Assembly: GCA_023392125.1 (NCBI GenBank)
Contig: JAEVZS010000002.1
Span: 1 to 64,000 of the forward strand
Length of the DNA stretch: 64,000 nt
From: Bacteroidota bacterium
GTDB lineage: Bacteria > Bacteroidota > Bacteroidia > Cytophagales > Cytophagaceae
Reading direction: 5' to 3'
The stretch's first letter is position 1. Every line of letters starts with the position of its first letter. Under the pieces are notes generated by a model that made no database searches, had not been told where the DNA came from, and saw only the letters and a program-made list of their open reading frames with translations. A program made the translations under genes and the position numbers. Positions 35,009 through 43,275 of the stretch are shown piece by piece.

Positions 35009-35016
35009 TATATTTG
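35009..35016 (+). promoter_or_regulatory. -7 element of the MFS transporter gene
   Basis: TATATTTG matches TAnnTTTG and lies 61 bp before the MFS ATG, after the end of the HmuY lipoprotein gene. This suggests the transporter also has its own promoter. Confidence 0.45.
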
Positions 35017-35077
35017 CACTGTTTAAGAACTCATTTTATTTTCATGGGTTAGCTAAACAGAGAGCGGCCGGATTGAA

Positions 35078-36400
35078 ATGAAAAACCCTGATACCCATGA
35101 TAATCAATATTTGCAGGAAGCTTCCGATGTACAAAATGGAGGCGCCGTCAGATGGGTAAGAAAAATATCGGGAGCTTTTCCGGCATTTCAGAGCAGAAAT
35201 TATAAATTGTATTTTTCCGGGCAGCTTGTTTCACTGATCGGTACCTGGCTGCAGATCGTCGCTCAGGGATGGCTTATTCTTCAGCTTACCAGTTCTGTTT
35301 TCCTTATCGGTCTGATTACAGCGTTAAGTACTTTACCCACTCTCTTATTTACCCTCTTTGGCGGGCTTATCGTAGATCGTTTTTCCAAGAAGAAAATACT
35401 GCTTTATACGCAAAGCTCAGCCATGATTCTTGCCTTCCTGCTTGGAGTATTCACATTAACCGGTCTGGTTACTATCTGGCTGATCGGACTGATGGCCTTC
35501 CTGCTTGGTATGGTAATGGCTGTGGATGCTCCGGCCCGGCAGGCTTTTGTGGCAGAGCTGGTCAATAAGGAACAGCTCTCGTCTGCTATTGCTCTTAACT
35601 CCGGTACATTCAATGCCGCAAGAGTGATAGGGCCCGGGATTGCCGGATTATTGATCGGAATGATAGGAATAGGTGGTGCTTTTATTGTCAATGGTCTGAG
35701 TTTTATAGGAGTTTTGATTGCTTTGCGATTACTTCATCTGGAAGATAAGCTGGCAGAATATCGTCCTATGGGAGCCCTGAAAGCTATAGGGGAAGGTATC
35801 CGATACTCAGCCGGCCATCCTGTAATCAGTATGTTTCTTGTAATGGCAGGCTTTATATCCATTTTTGGCTGGTCCTTTACTACCGTAATTCCTTTGCTTG
35901 CCAAAAACAAATTTCATCTGGATGCAACAGGGTTAGGATACTTGTACTCTTCAATCGGTCTGGGTTCTTTGAGTGCAGCCATACTGGTCGGAACATTTTC
36001 ATCCAGGATCAAGCCAGTATTGTATATAGCAGGCGGTAGTTGTGTTTTCAGTATCAGTATTGTACTTTTTACCTTTACCGGCAATAGCAGCATTGCCATG
36101 TTTCTTCTGTTCTTTTCAGGGTTTGGTCTGCTCTCTCAGGCTGCCACTATTAATACGACCATACAGACTATGGTCCGTCCCGAATTCCGGGGGAGAGTTA
36201 TGAGCCTCTATGTGCTAATGTTTCTGGGAATGACGCCGATTGGTAACCTCCAGGTTGGCTGGGTGTCAGAGCATCTTGGGGTGGCATTTGCGATTCGTCT
36301 TGGAGCAGTAGCGGTTATGGTGATGGGAATACTGCTTATGCTTTTCAGAACCAGAATTTTAAAGGCATATCATACCTATGTCCGCTCTCAGGCCGGATAG
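35078..36400 (+). CDS. MFS transporter, DHA3/EntS-like
   Basis: A 440-residue major facilitator protein with 12 membrane helices. The MFS A-motif variant LIVDRFSKKKILL follows TM2, and the middle has DAPARQAFVAELV and SAIALNSGTFNAARVIGPGIAGLL, a pattern shared with EntS-type siderophore exporters and other DHA3 drug-efflux proteins. Substrate unknown; position beside an iron operon suggests but does not prove siderophore or metal-related export. No siderophore synthesis genes are in the window. Confidence 0.85.
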   Translation: MKNPDTHDNQYLQEASDVQNGGAVRWVRKISGAFPAFQSRNYKLYFSGQLVSLIGTWLQIVAQGWLILQLTSSVFLIGLITALSTLPTLLFTLFGGLIVDRFSKKKILLYTQSSAMILAFLLGVFTLTGLVTIWLIGLMAFLLGMVMAVDAPARQAFVAELVNKEQLSSAIALNSGTFNAARVIGPGIAGLLIGMIGIGGAFIVNGLSFIGVLIALRLLHLEDKLAEYRPMGALKAIGEGIRYSAGHPVISMFLVMAGFISIFGWSFTTVIPLLAKNKFHLDATGLGYLYSSIGLGSLSAAILVGTFSSRIKPVLYIAGGSCVFSISIVLFTFTGNSSIAMFLLFFSGFGLLSQAATINTTIQTMVRPEFRGRVMSLYVLMFLGMTPIGNLQVGWVSEHLGVAFAIRLGAVAVMVMGILLMLFRTRILKAYHTYVRSQAG

Positions 36401-36411
36401 GAAAGAAATGC

Positions 36412-36419
36412 TATATTTG
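36412..36419 (+). promoter_or_regulatory. -7 element immediately before the aldo/keto reductase
   Basis: TATATTTG matches TAnnTTTG and ends 5 nt before the ATG at 36425, predicting a leaderless or near-leaderless mRNA. Confidence 0.45.
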
Positions 36420-36424
36420 TTTTC

Positions 36425-37414
36425 ATGAATTTAATACAGTTTGGCAGTACCCCTTTGCGGGTTACAAGGATAGGTTTGGGGCTGGCCGCTCTCGGGAGAC
36501 CAGGATACATCAATCTTGGTCATGGCCGGGATCTGCGCAACAGGACGGATAAAGAGGCCATGTTTGAGCATGCGCAGGAAGTCCTTGATTTCGCCTATAG
36601 AGAAGGAATACGATATTTTGATACAGCGAGAAGCTATGGAAAGGCAGAAGAGTTTCTTGCAGGATGGAAAGGCTATAAAGAGTATGATGATATTGTCATC
36701 GGATCAAAATGGGGATACATTTATACAGCTGACTGGCAGATAGATGTAGAAAAGCATGAAGTAAAAGAGCATAGTCTTAAAAATCTTGCACGTCAATGGC
36801 CGGAATCACAGAAATGGATTGGAAAGAAGCTGGCAATTTATCATATTCATTCGGCTACTCCGGATAGCGGAGTTCTTGATTCGGAGGGGGTATTGGACAA
36901 GCTTTGGGAGCTGAAAAGATCAGGGGTAATCATAGGGCTTTCATTAAGTGGTACAGCTCAGTCCGAGACACTTGAAAAAGCGATGAGTATAAGTAGGGAC
37001 AGGCAGTTGCTGTTTGGTTCGGTACAGGCAACCTGGAATATCCTGGAGCAATCTGCTACAGAAGGTCTTTTAAATGCAGCCAGAGCCGGTATAGGCATCA
37101 TAATTAAAGAAGCTCTGGCTAATGGCCGCCTGACGGAAAGAAACAATAATCCGGGTTTTCGGGAAAAACAGATTCTGTTAAGCCGGATAGCTGAAAAATA
37201 TCAGGTAAGTACCGATGCTTTGTGTATGGCATATGTGTTAAATCAATCCTGGACTCATATCGTACTGAGCGGGGCTGCGAATGTTGAACAGCTGGAGTCA
37301 AACATAAAAGCGACAGATATAAATATAACCCCGGATGATATGCAGGTCCTGTCCGGATTAAAAGAGCAGTCTGAAAACTATTGGAAAGATCGTGCTGCTT
37401 TGGACTGGAATTAG
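36425..37414 (+). CDS. Aldo/keto reductase
   Basis: A 329-residue (beta-alpha)8 NADPH-dependent oxidoreductase. The catalytic tetrad is visible: Asp in FDTARSYG (with Tyr four residues on), Lys in IGSKWGY and His in YHIHSATPD. Residues near the end, SGAANVEQLESNI, form the nucleotide-binding loop. Physiological substrate unknown; members reduce aldehydes, ketones or sugars. It follows the MFS gene by 24 bp but has its own -7 element. Confidence 0.9.
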   Translation: MNLIQFGSTPLRVTRIGLGLAALGRPGYINLGHGRDLRNRTDKEAMFEHAQEVLDFAYREGIRYFDTARSYGKAEEFLAGWKGYKEYDDIVIGSKWGYIYTADWQIDVEKHEVKEHSLKNLARQWPESQKWIGKKLAIYHIHSATPDSGVLDSEGVLDKLWELKRSGVIIGLSLSGTAQSETLEKAMSISRDRQLLFGSVQATWNILEQSATEGLLNAARAGIGIIIKEALANGRLTERNNNPGFREKQILLSRIAEKYQVSTDALCMAYVLNQSWTHIVLSGAANVEQLESNIKATDINITPDDMQVLSGLKEQSENYWKDRAALDWN

Positions 37415-37576
37415 GCTATAGGATTAGTTCTATACAAAGAGGGCTTCGAGAATCACAGCCTCCGCTGCGATCCCTGAGCCTTAAACCGCTTTCTTTTATG
37501 AGATAAGGAATTTATAAGCAGTTGTTTAAAAGTAAATACCCTGCTTCTTCCAAGGCTAATGATACTTAGCTAATAC

Positions 37577-37613
37577 AAAAGAGACTGTGCTGAATCAGAT
37601 CAGACAGCCTCTT
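37577..37613 (-). terminator. Terminator of the 227-residue outer-membrane protein gene
   Basis: On the minus strand AGAGGCTGT pairs with ACAGTCTCT (one G-U pair), with a nested CTGAT/ATTCAG, followed by TTTTGTATTA. It lies about 35 bp after the stop codon. Confidence 0.7.
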
Positions 37614-37649
37614 ATTGTTTGTGTTAAAGCAAAAGGGAATAATTATTTA

Positions 37650-38333
37650 TTAAAATTTCAGACCGACAAATACTCGTGGGTTAAAATAGTTTGCTTTGTA
37701 ATCCCAGTCAATTTCAATATCCTCATCAGATGATGAACCGGTTCTTACATGGTGAAGTCTACCGAAGTGGGTTTCAAAGCCAAGTGTTATTACCTTTAAT
37801 CTGAATTTTACGCCAGGAGTAAATGCCACTCCGGACATGGCATAACCGTGTCTTTCATCAAGGTCTTTAAGCCGGTTAGTCCCCAGATACAATGTCGGAG
37901 TAACATTGACAAAAACGTCCAGCGCTACAGTATTGGTAGCAAAGGTTGCCATGGGGCCGAATTTTAATAAGCTCAGATAAAGAGAAGATGTCCTGGAGTT
38001 AACATCACCAAGTAGCGTGTGATTGATTTTGTTTGATTTCACACTAAATCCGGCAGTAAGCCAGCTCACATTCATACCAAATCCGAATCGTTCTCCTTTG
38101 TGAAACATCCACTGGTTTCCGATTTCCAGAGAAGGCTGCAAACCAAGTGAAACCGTATTGCTTGAGCCGACCACTTTGTAAGTCGGTACACCGAGTCCAA
38201 GATGCAGATAGAAGCCACCTTGCACCATATCTTTTTCTTTTACTGCAGAGAAAGTTTCAGTTTTATCTCCATTGGCAAGGGAGGTCAGAACTGAAAACAA
38301 GGCAAGTACAATTGTAAAAGTTTTTTTCATCAT
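37650..38333 (-). CDS. Secreted outer-membrane beta-barrel protein, unknown function
   Basis: A 227-residue protein with a signal peptide (about 1-20, MKKTFTIVLALFSVLTSLANG). About eight amphipathic strands with aromatic ends (GFYLHLGLGVPTYKVV, SLYLSLLKFGPMATFA, NPRVFVGLKF) and a terminal Phe indicate a small OmpA/OmpW-like barrel or porin-fold surface protein. It stands alone between terminators, with a 260-bp divergent region shared with the small basic protein gene. I do not recognise a specific family. Confidence 0.7.
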   Translation of the reverse strand: MMKKTFTIVLALFSVLTSLANGDKTETFSAVKEKDMVQGGFYLHLGLGVPTYKVVGSSNTVSLGLQPSLEIGNQWMFHKGERFGFGMNVSWLTAGFSVKSNKINHTLLGDVNSRTSSLYLSLLKFGPMATFATNTVALDVFVNVTPTLYLGTNRLKDLDERHGYAMSGVAFTPGVKFRLKVITLGFETHFGRLHHVRTGSSSDEDIEIDWDYKANYFNPRVFVGLKF

Positions 38334-38595
38334 TTTATTTAATTAAGTATTTGATAAATAAAGTTTACTTTTTGAAGTAAAAGGTCATATAGTGATAAAG
38401 CTTGTCGATAAAAAGTTTTATTTTATATTTAGTATTACCGGCAACAACGTTTTTTGTTTATGGGCAAGGCTGTCAAGGTCTGAAAGGAAATAGCAGATAA
38501 GGGTGGCAAAAACAGAAGATGAGTAAAACTGTCAACTGTTTTGGTCTTGTTTTTGTATTGAAAAAGCATAGTATAACACCATAAAAATAAATCCT

Positions 38596-38820
38596 ATGAA
38601 AAGAGTCATCTTTAGCGTCATCTTCGCATTGTTTTTTGTAGCGGGAACTTCCACTCTTTCTTATGCTTCAGTAGAAAAAAATCAGATTCAGCATACTGAA
38701 AAAAACTCCAAAGACAAGGGAAAGAAGAAAAAGAAAGCCTGCAAAGAAAGTAATGAAGCAGGAGAGAAGTCCTGCTGTAAAAAAGGAGAAGCTCAGAAGT
38801 CATGTGGCGGAAAACAATAA
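38596..38820 (+). CDS. Small secreted Lys/Cys-rich protein
   Basis: A 74-residue precursor. The signal peptide covers about residues 1-24 (cleavage near SYA-SVEK). The mature ~50 residues are dominated by Lys and Glu, including a run KDKGKKKKKACK, and contain four cysteines: one in KACK, a CC pair in KSCCKK and one in KSCGGKQ. It could bind a metal, an anion or an acidic polymer in the periplasm. A terminator follows. A 262-bp region precedes it, shared with the divergent barrel gene. Composition alone makes similarity searches unreliable; no function is assigned. Confidence 0.6.
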   Translation: MKRVIFSVIFALFFVAGTSTLSYASVEKNQIQHTEKNSKDKGKKKKKACKESNEAGEKSCCKKGEAQKSCGGKQ

Positions 38821-38849
38821 CTGCTGCTTTCTTGTGAGCTTTTTTGAAG

Positions 38850-38879
38850 AGCCTTTCATTCTAAATGAAAGGCTTTTTT
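38850..38879 (+). terminator. Terminator after the small Lys/Cys-rich protein
   Basis: AGCCTTTCATT (38850-38860) pairs with AATGAAAGGCT (38864-38874), loop CTA, followed by TTTTT. Confidence 0.9.
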
Positions 38880-38926
38880 AGTACATTTACATTCCCCGAA
38901 TCAAAGAATAAGTAATTATAGTATTT

Positions 38927-39721
38927 ATGCAGCAGTATCTGGATCTGATCAATCACATTTTGAAAGAAGGAGTACGCAAGGAAGATAGAACCGGAACCGG
39001 AACGATAAGCGTATTCGGATATCAGATGCGTTTTGATCTCGAAAAGGGATTCCCTCTCGTAACAACGAAGAAGGTACATCTGCGAAGTATTATACATGAA
39101 TTACTCTGGTTTCTGAAAGGGGATACCAATATAAAATACCTTAAGGAAAATAAGGTTTCTATCTGGGATGAATGGGCAGATGAAAACGGTGAGCTGGGAC
39201 CTGTATACGGATACCAGTGGCGTTCATGGCCGGATAGGGACGGGACATCAATTGACCAGATTGCACAGGTAATTGATCAGATTAAAAGTAATCCGGATTC
39301 CAGACGATTGATTGTAAGTGCATGGAATGTGGCAGATGTTAACAAAATGGCTTTGCCGCCATGTCACGCATTTTTTCAGTTTTATGTAGCCGAAGGCAGG
39401 CTTTCCTGCCAGTTGTACCAGCGGAGTGCTGACGTGTTTTTGGGAGTTCCGTTCAACATTGCATCCTATGCGTTGCTAACCATGATGGTAGCGCAGGTGA
39501 CTGGTTTGAAGCCCGGCGAATTTGTTCATAGCTTTGGGGATACCCATTTGTATCTGAATCATCTGGATCAGGCCAGGTTACAGCTTAGCCGAGCCCCGAG
39601 ATCATTACCTGTGATGCGGATCAATCCGGCTGTCAAAAATATAGCTGATTTTACCTATGAAGATTTTTCGCTGGAGCAATATGATCCGCATCCCCATATT
39701 CCTGCTCCCGTTGCTATCTGA
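38927..39721 (+). CDS. thyA: Thymidylate synthase
   Basis: A 264-residue, full-length ThyA converting dUMP and methylenetetrahydrofolate to dTMP and dihydrofolate. The catalytic Cys146 lies in ALPPCHAFFQFYV; the substrate-binding DRTGTGTISVFG (about 20-31), YQRSADVFLGVPFNIASYALL and HLYLNHLDQ blocks are conserved. Numbering matches the E. coli enzyme. Its 3' end overlaps the convergent aminotransferase gene by 8 bp. Confidence 0.98.
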   Translation: MQQYLDLINHILKEGVRKEDRTGTGTISVFGYQMRFDLEKGFPLVTTKKVHLRSIIHELLWFLKGDTNIKYLKENKVSIWDEWADENGELGPVYGYQWRSWPDRDGTSIDQIAQVIDQIKSNPDSRRLIVSAWNVADVNKMALPPCHAFFQFYVAEGRLSCQLYQRSADVFLGVPFNIASYALLTMMVAQVTGLKPGEFVHSFGDTHLYLNHLDQARLQLSRAPRSLPVMRINPAVKNIADFTYEDFSLEQYDPHPHIPAPVAI

Positions 39722-40523
39722 CAAAAGGAAGAATTTCCGTTATTGATGATGTTGTGGCAAACTTCCGTTCATTAATTTGCCTTATAATGCTCAGACCGGT
39801 TACATTGGACGTGAAGATAAATTCTGCTTCCATGAGATGGTCCAGCGAAAAGCAGCCTTCCTGATAATCACAATTGTTTGTGCTAAGCAGCCGAAGAATG
39901 TTTTTTCGGTATATTCCGTCAACACAGCCGGTAGAAAGAGAAGGAGTATATACTGTTCTGTTTCTGATCCAGTACACGTTTGACGAAAGACATTCGGAGA
40001 CATGATTGTGCTGGTCAAGAAGAAGTATATCATCACCCTGCTGATTGCGCATTTCTATGCCTGCCAGGATATAATGCATACTGCTCATACATTTGAAGGA
40101 GGAAATTAACGAATACTGATTTCTGATTTTTTCTCCGACAACAACCTGATCTTTAAACGCCGGAGCAGCTTTGAACGGAAATATCTGAATAAAGAAATTG
40201 CATTCCCGGGAAGCGGGAGTAAACAGTCCGCCTTCTTTTCTCCAGATCATTAGCTTGATGCGGGCATTATCTTCACTAAATTTTTTAATCTGTAAAAGCT
40301 CACTGGTCAGTTTGTGAAGTGTATCATCGCTCAGTTCGGGAAAATCCATATCAGCTACATTACATGCTGTTTTTATCCGGGACAAATGGTCCTCAATGAA
40401 ACGGATTTCGGAGTTTCTAAAATGCATGGTTTCGAAAAAACCATCTCCGTACTGAAAACCGCGATCAGATAGAGCCAGCAGTGGCTGACTGGTTAGTTCT
40501 CCGTTGTAAATGACGTAATCCAT
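39714..40523 (-). CDS. Class IV aminotransferase / aminodeoxychorismate lyase-like
   Basis: A 269-residue fold-type IV PLP enzyme. The N-terminal block ALSDRGFQYGDGFFETM (residues 17-33) and the PLP lysine in SSFKCMSS (about 140-147), followed by LAGIEMRNQQGDDILLLD and the phosphate-cup ECLSSNVYWI, match the PabC/IlvE/D-amino-acid group. PabC makes p-aminobenzoate for folate; neighbouring thyA makes this plausible, but a different amino acid substrate is possible. Second gene after the EamA transporter (gap 4 bp), both downstream of a structured leader. Confidence 0.82.
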   Translation of the reverse strand: MDYVIYNGELTSQPLLALSDRGFQYGDGFFETMHFRNSEIRFIEDHLSRIKTACNVADMDFPELSDDTLHKLTSELLQIKKFSEDNARIKLMIWRKEGGLFTPASRECNFFIQIFPFKAAPAFKDQVVVGEKIRNQYSLISSFKCMSSMHYILAGIEMRNQQGDDILLLDQHNHVSECLSSNVYWIRNRTVYTPSLSTGCVDGIYRKNILRLLSTNNCDYQEGCFSLDHLMEAEFIFTSNVTGLSIIRQINERKFATTSSITEILPFVR

Positions 40524-40527
40524 GTAG

Positions 40528-41448
40528 TTAATTTTTTGCCGGTACCGGTTGCTTTTGCCGGCTTACCAGTAAGACACCTCCAATAACCATACATGTACCC
40601 AGAAGCTCTGCGTAGGAAATATGCTCATTCAGAAAAACAGCTGCTAAAGCTATTGTTGATACTGGTCCAATGCTGCCGATTATTGATGCTTTGTCAGAAC
40701 CGATCAGCTTTATCCCGGTGGCAAGTAAAACAGCAGGGATAACCGTACAAAATACCGCCATTAAAAAACCGATGAGATATACTTTCCAGGTGGTTTGCAG
40801 GTTAAAATCATTACTCAGAATACTATGCAAAAGCACGGCAACAGTTGATACAAGCATTGCATATCCTGTAAATCTTGATGCTCCGATTTTAGGTATCAGC
40901 CGGCCGCTTCCGATCAGGTAAATGGCGTATGTAAAAGCACTGCCGAAAACCAGCATACTGCCTTTTACGACAGGTCCGGAAAGTGTTGGGGTATCTGAAA
41001 CAAAAGCAATCAGAATACCGGCGTAGGTGAGGATCAGCGCTCCCAATTCCTTTTTGCCGATACGTGTTTTAAAGAATAAGGCAGACAATACTATAACCAG
41101 GGTAGGGTAGATAAAAACAATAAGACGTTCCAGACTGGCGGATATGTATTGAAGCCCGGCAAAATCAAAATAACTGGCAAGATAATATCCACAGATTCCG
41201 AGAACTATAATGGTAATGTGATCATGCAGGGTTATTTTCTCACTTTGTTCATGCCTGTAAAAAAGCATTATAAGAAAGAAAGGCAGCGAAAACAGCATGC
41301 GCAGGTTCAGAAGCGTCATTATTCCGACGCCTTCTGATAATCCAAGTTTTACCAGAATGGCTTTGCCTGAAAAGAAGACAGCTCCGGCAAATACACAGAT
41401 GGCTCCGGTAAAGGGTTTTACAGTTTCTTTAAGTGTTTTGTGCTCCAT
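40528..41448 (-). CDS. EamA/DMT family transporter
   Basis: A 306-residue ten-helix transporter with two EamA repeats, each ending in the family pattern (ASLERLIVFIYPTLVIVLSALFF and GPVSTIALAAVFLNEHISYAELLG). The helix ends and the 10-TM topology are clear. Substrate unknown; DMT members export amino acids, nucleobases or metabolites. I chose ATG 41448; the frame extends two codons to a TTG at 41454. A terminator-like hairpin with its U run ends 4 nt before this ATG (see leader). Confidence 0.88.
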   Translation of the reverse strand: MEHKTLKETVKPFTGAICVFAGAVFFSGKAILVKLGLSEGVGIMTLLNLRMLFSLPFFLIMLFYRHEQSEKITLHDHITIIVLGICGYYLASYFDFAGLQYISASLERLIVFIYPTLVIVLSALFFKTRIGKKELGALILTYAGILIAFVSDTPTLSGPVVKGSMLVFGSAFTYAIYLIGSGRLIPKIGASRFTGYAMLVSTVAVLLHSILSNDFNLQTTWKVYLIGFLMAVFCTVIPAVLLATGIKLIGSDKASIIGSIGPVSTIALAAVFLNEHISYAELLGTCMVIGGVLLVSRQKQPVPAKN

Positions 41449-41584
41449 ATGCAAAAAGCCTCTTTTAAGAGGCTTTCCGGTATATTTTTTGGTTTTCAGA
41501 ATAACTTAACCTATAATTAGTGTTTCATTGGGCAATATGAAACAGGCAGGAATTAAAGCCTGTTATGCCAGTATGTCAAATTTA
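41449..41584 (-). promoter_or_regulatory. Structured leader with alternative hairpins before the EamA/pabC-like operon
   Basis: On the minus strand a TAnnTTTG element (TAAATTTG, 41577-41584) is followed by ~120 nt of leader. Hairpin A: AACAGGC (41558-41564) with GCCTGTT (41541-41547), with GGCA (41566-41569)/TGCC (41531-41534) as an outer helix. Hairpin B: TGTTTCAT (41537-41544) with ATGAAACA (41521-41528). A and B share four bases (41541-41544) and cannot both form. Hairpin C: AAAGCCTCTT (41467-41476) with AAGAGGCTTT (41455-41464) plus TTTTT, a terminator shape ending next to the ATG. This is the layout of an attenuator or riboswitch; no known class is recognised. Confidence 0.5.
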
Positions 41585-41670
41585 CGTCTTTATGAATGAT
41601 AAACGAACCGTAAACAGTGAAAATTTTATAAGGTGAGCGGAGATTATTAAATTTACTTTTTTAATAAGTT

Positions 41671-42675
41671 ATGTCGAAGAATACGTCATGCGTTGCCGTA
41701 ATAGGAGGAGGAAGCTGGGCAACTGCTATAGTTAAAATATTGTCAGAAAATTCTCATTTGAAGATTAACTGGTGGATTCGTAATAACAGCCACGTAGAGC
41801 ATATTAATAAATTCAGACATAATCCGGGATATCTGAGTGATGTCGAAATAGATGTCACAAAAGTCCGGGCCTCGTCCAGTCTGGAAGAAGCAATAAAAGA
41901 AGCAGAAGTCGTAATAATAGCTATTCCTGCGGCATTTATTAAAGAAGTGTTGAGTGGCCTTGATACATCGGTATTTCAGTCAAAAAACCTTGTATCAGCA
42001 GTCAAGGGAATGATTCCGGGAGAGAACCTGTTGATCAGCCAATATCTGGAAACTTATTTTGCAGTTCCGGACAACCTGATTTGTATGATCAGTGGTCCGT
42101 GTCATTCTGAAGAAGTAGCGCTTGAAAGACAGTCCTATCTGACCATAGCCGGACGATCGGAGAAGGAAGCAGACAGAGTTGCCAAATTACTGACCTGCCG
42201 GTATATTAAAACATCAGTTTCCCTGGATTTGTATGGCGTTGAGTATGCTGCTGTAATGAAAAATGTCTACGGTATAGCTTGTGGGATCGCCAGAGGGTTA
42301 AATTACGGGGATAACTTTCAGGCAGTACTTGTATCAAATGCCTTGGTTGAAATGGAGTATGCGCTTAGTGTTTTCTATCCGACGGAACGCAATGTTGCCC
42401 GATCGGCTTACAACGGGGATCTGCTGGTTACTACCTACTCCCAGTTTAGCAGAAACAGGACGCTGGGAAATATGCTTGGCCGGGGATATTCAGTAAAAAC
42501 AGCTCTGGTTGAAATGAATATGATCGCGGAAGGATATTATGGAGTTAAGTGTATCTATGAGCTGGCCGCAAAGTTCAATATTGAGCTTCCGATTATCCGG
42601 GCGGTTTATAATATTATTTATGAGCGTATTGCCCCTTCTGTCGAATACAATATACTTGAGAACCGGTTGAGCTGA
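41671..42675 (+). CDS. gpsA: Glycerol-3-phosphate dehydrogenase [NAD(P)+]
   Basis: A 334-residue GpsA reducing dihydroxyacetone phosphate to sn-glycerol-3-phosphate, the backbone of phospholipids. The NAD(P) Rossmann motif GGGSWATAI is at 12-20, then the VIIAIPAAFIKEVL, SAVKGMIPGE and SGPCHSEEV blocks. The catalytic lysine is in AAVMKNVYGIACGIARGL, and SYNGDLLVTTYS-like sequence (AYNGDLLVTTYSQFSRN) completes the active site. The ATG is used as start. It abuts the convergent maf gene with no gap. Confidence 0.96.
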   Translation: MSKNTSCVAVIGGGSWATAIVKILSENSHLKINWWIRNNSHVEHINKFRHNPGYLSDVEIDVTKVRASSSLEEAIKEAEVVIIAIPAAFIKEVLSGLDTSVFQSKNLVSAVKGMIPGENLLISQYLETYFAVPDNLICMISGPCHSEEVALERQSYLTIAGRSEKEADRVAKLLTCRYIKTSVSLDLYGVEYAAVMKNVYGIACGIARGLNYGDNFQAVLVSNALVEMEYALSVFYPTERNVARSAYNGDLLVTTYSQFSRNRTLGNMLGRGYSVKTALVEMNMIAEGYYGVKCIYELAAKFNIELPIIRAVYNIIYERIAPSVEYNILENRLS

Positions 42676-43263
42676 TCAGGGATAGATTTCCGGCTGAAGT
42701 TTCCGGAGGCTTTCATAGATCAGATGTACAGGAAGGCCCATTACGTTAAAATATGAGCCTGTTATTTTTTCTACGCCAATAAGGCCAATCCATTCCTGTA
42801 TGCCGTAGCTTCCTGCCTTGTCATAAGGATTATAGCCGGACAGATAATAATTGATCTGCTTATCTGAAAGTATACGGAAACTAACTGTTGTCCTGTCGCT
42901 GAAATGCTCTTCATGATTCTTTCCAAGCAGACAGACTCCCGTAATGACTTCGTGGGTTTGTCCGGACAGCCTTTTCAGCATATGGAAGGCTTCTTCCGGT
43001 GAAGAGGGTTTGCCTAATATTTCATTGTTATGAATTACTACTGTATCAGCAGCAATGATAAGCTGATCACATGCTAATTCGTCCAGAAAAGCTGCCGCTT
43101 TTTTTCTTGCCAGAAATTCTGCGACCTGATATACATCCATATCTTCCGGAAAACTTTCATCGGTAGGCCTAGTCCGAACAGTAAAAAAAATCCCTGCTTC
43201 CGTAAGAAGTTGTTTTCTTCTTGGTGAACCGGAAGCAAGGATTATGGTATCAGGCTTTATCAA
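42676..43263 (-). CDS. Maf family nucleotide pyrophosphatase
   Basis: A 195-residue Maf/YhdE-type house-cleaning nucleotide pyrophosphatase that hydrolyses non-canonical or excess NTPs. The signature LASGSPRRKQLL is at 9-20, and the conserved IIAADTVV (70-77), GKPSSPEEAFHMLKRLSG and DKAGSYGIQEWIG blocks follow. The DKAGSYGIQ block suggests the dTTP/UTP pyrophosphatase branch. Starts with ATG; the TPR gene lies 12 bp upstream on the same strand. Confidence 0.94.
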   Translation of the reverse strand: MIKPDTIILASGSPRRKQLLTEAGIFFTVRTRPTDESFPEDMDVYQVAEFLARKKAAAFLDELACDQLIIAADTVVIHNNEILGKPSSPEEAFHMLKRLSGQTHEVITGVCLLGKNHEEHFSDRTTVSFRILSDKQINYYLSGYNPYDKAGSYGIQEWIGLIGVEKITGSYFNVMGLPVHLIYESLRKLQPEIYP

Positions 43264-43275
43264 AATCGTCTGTTC

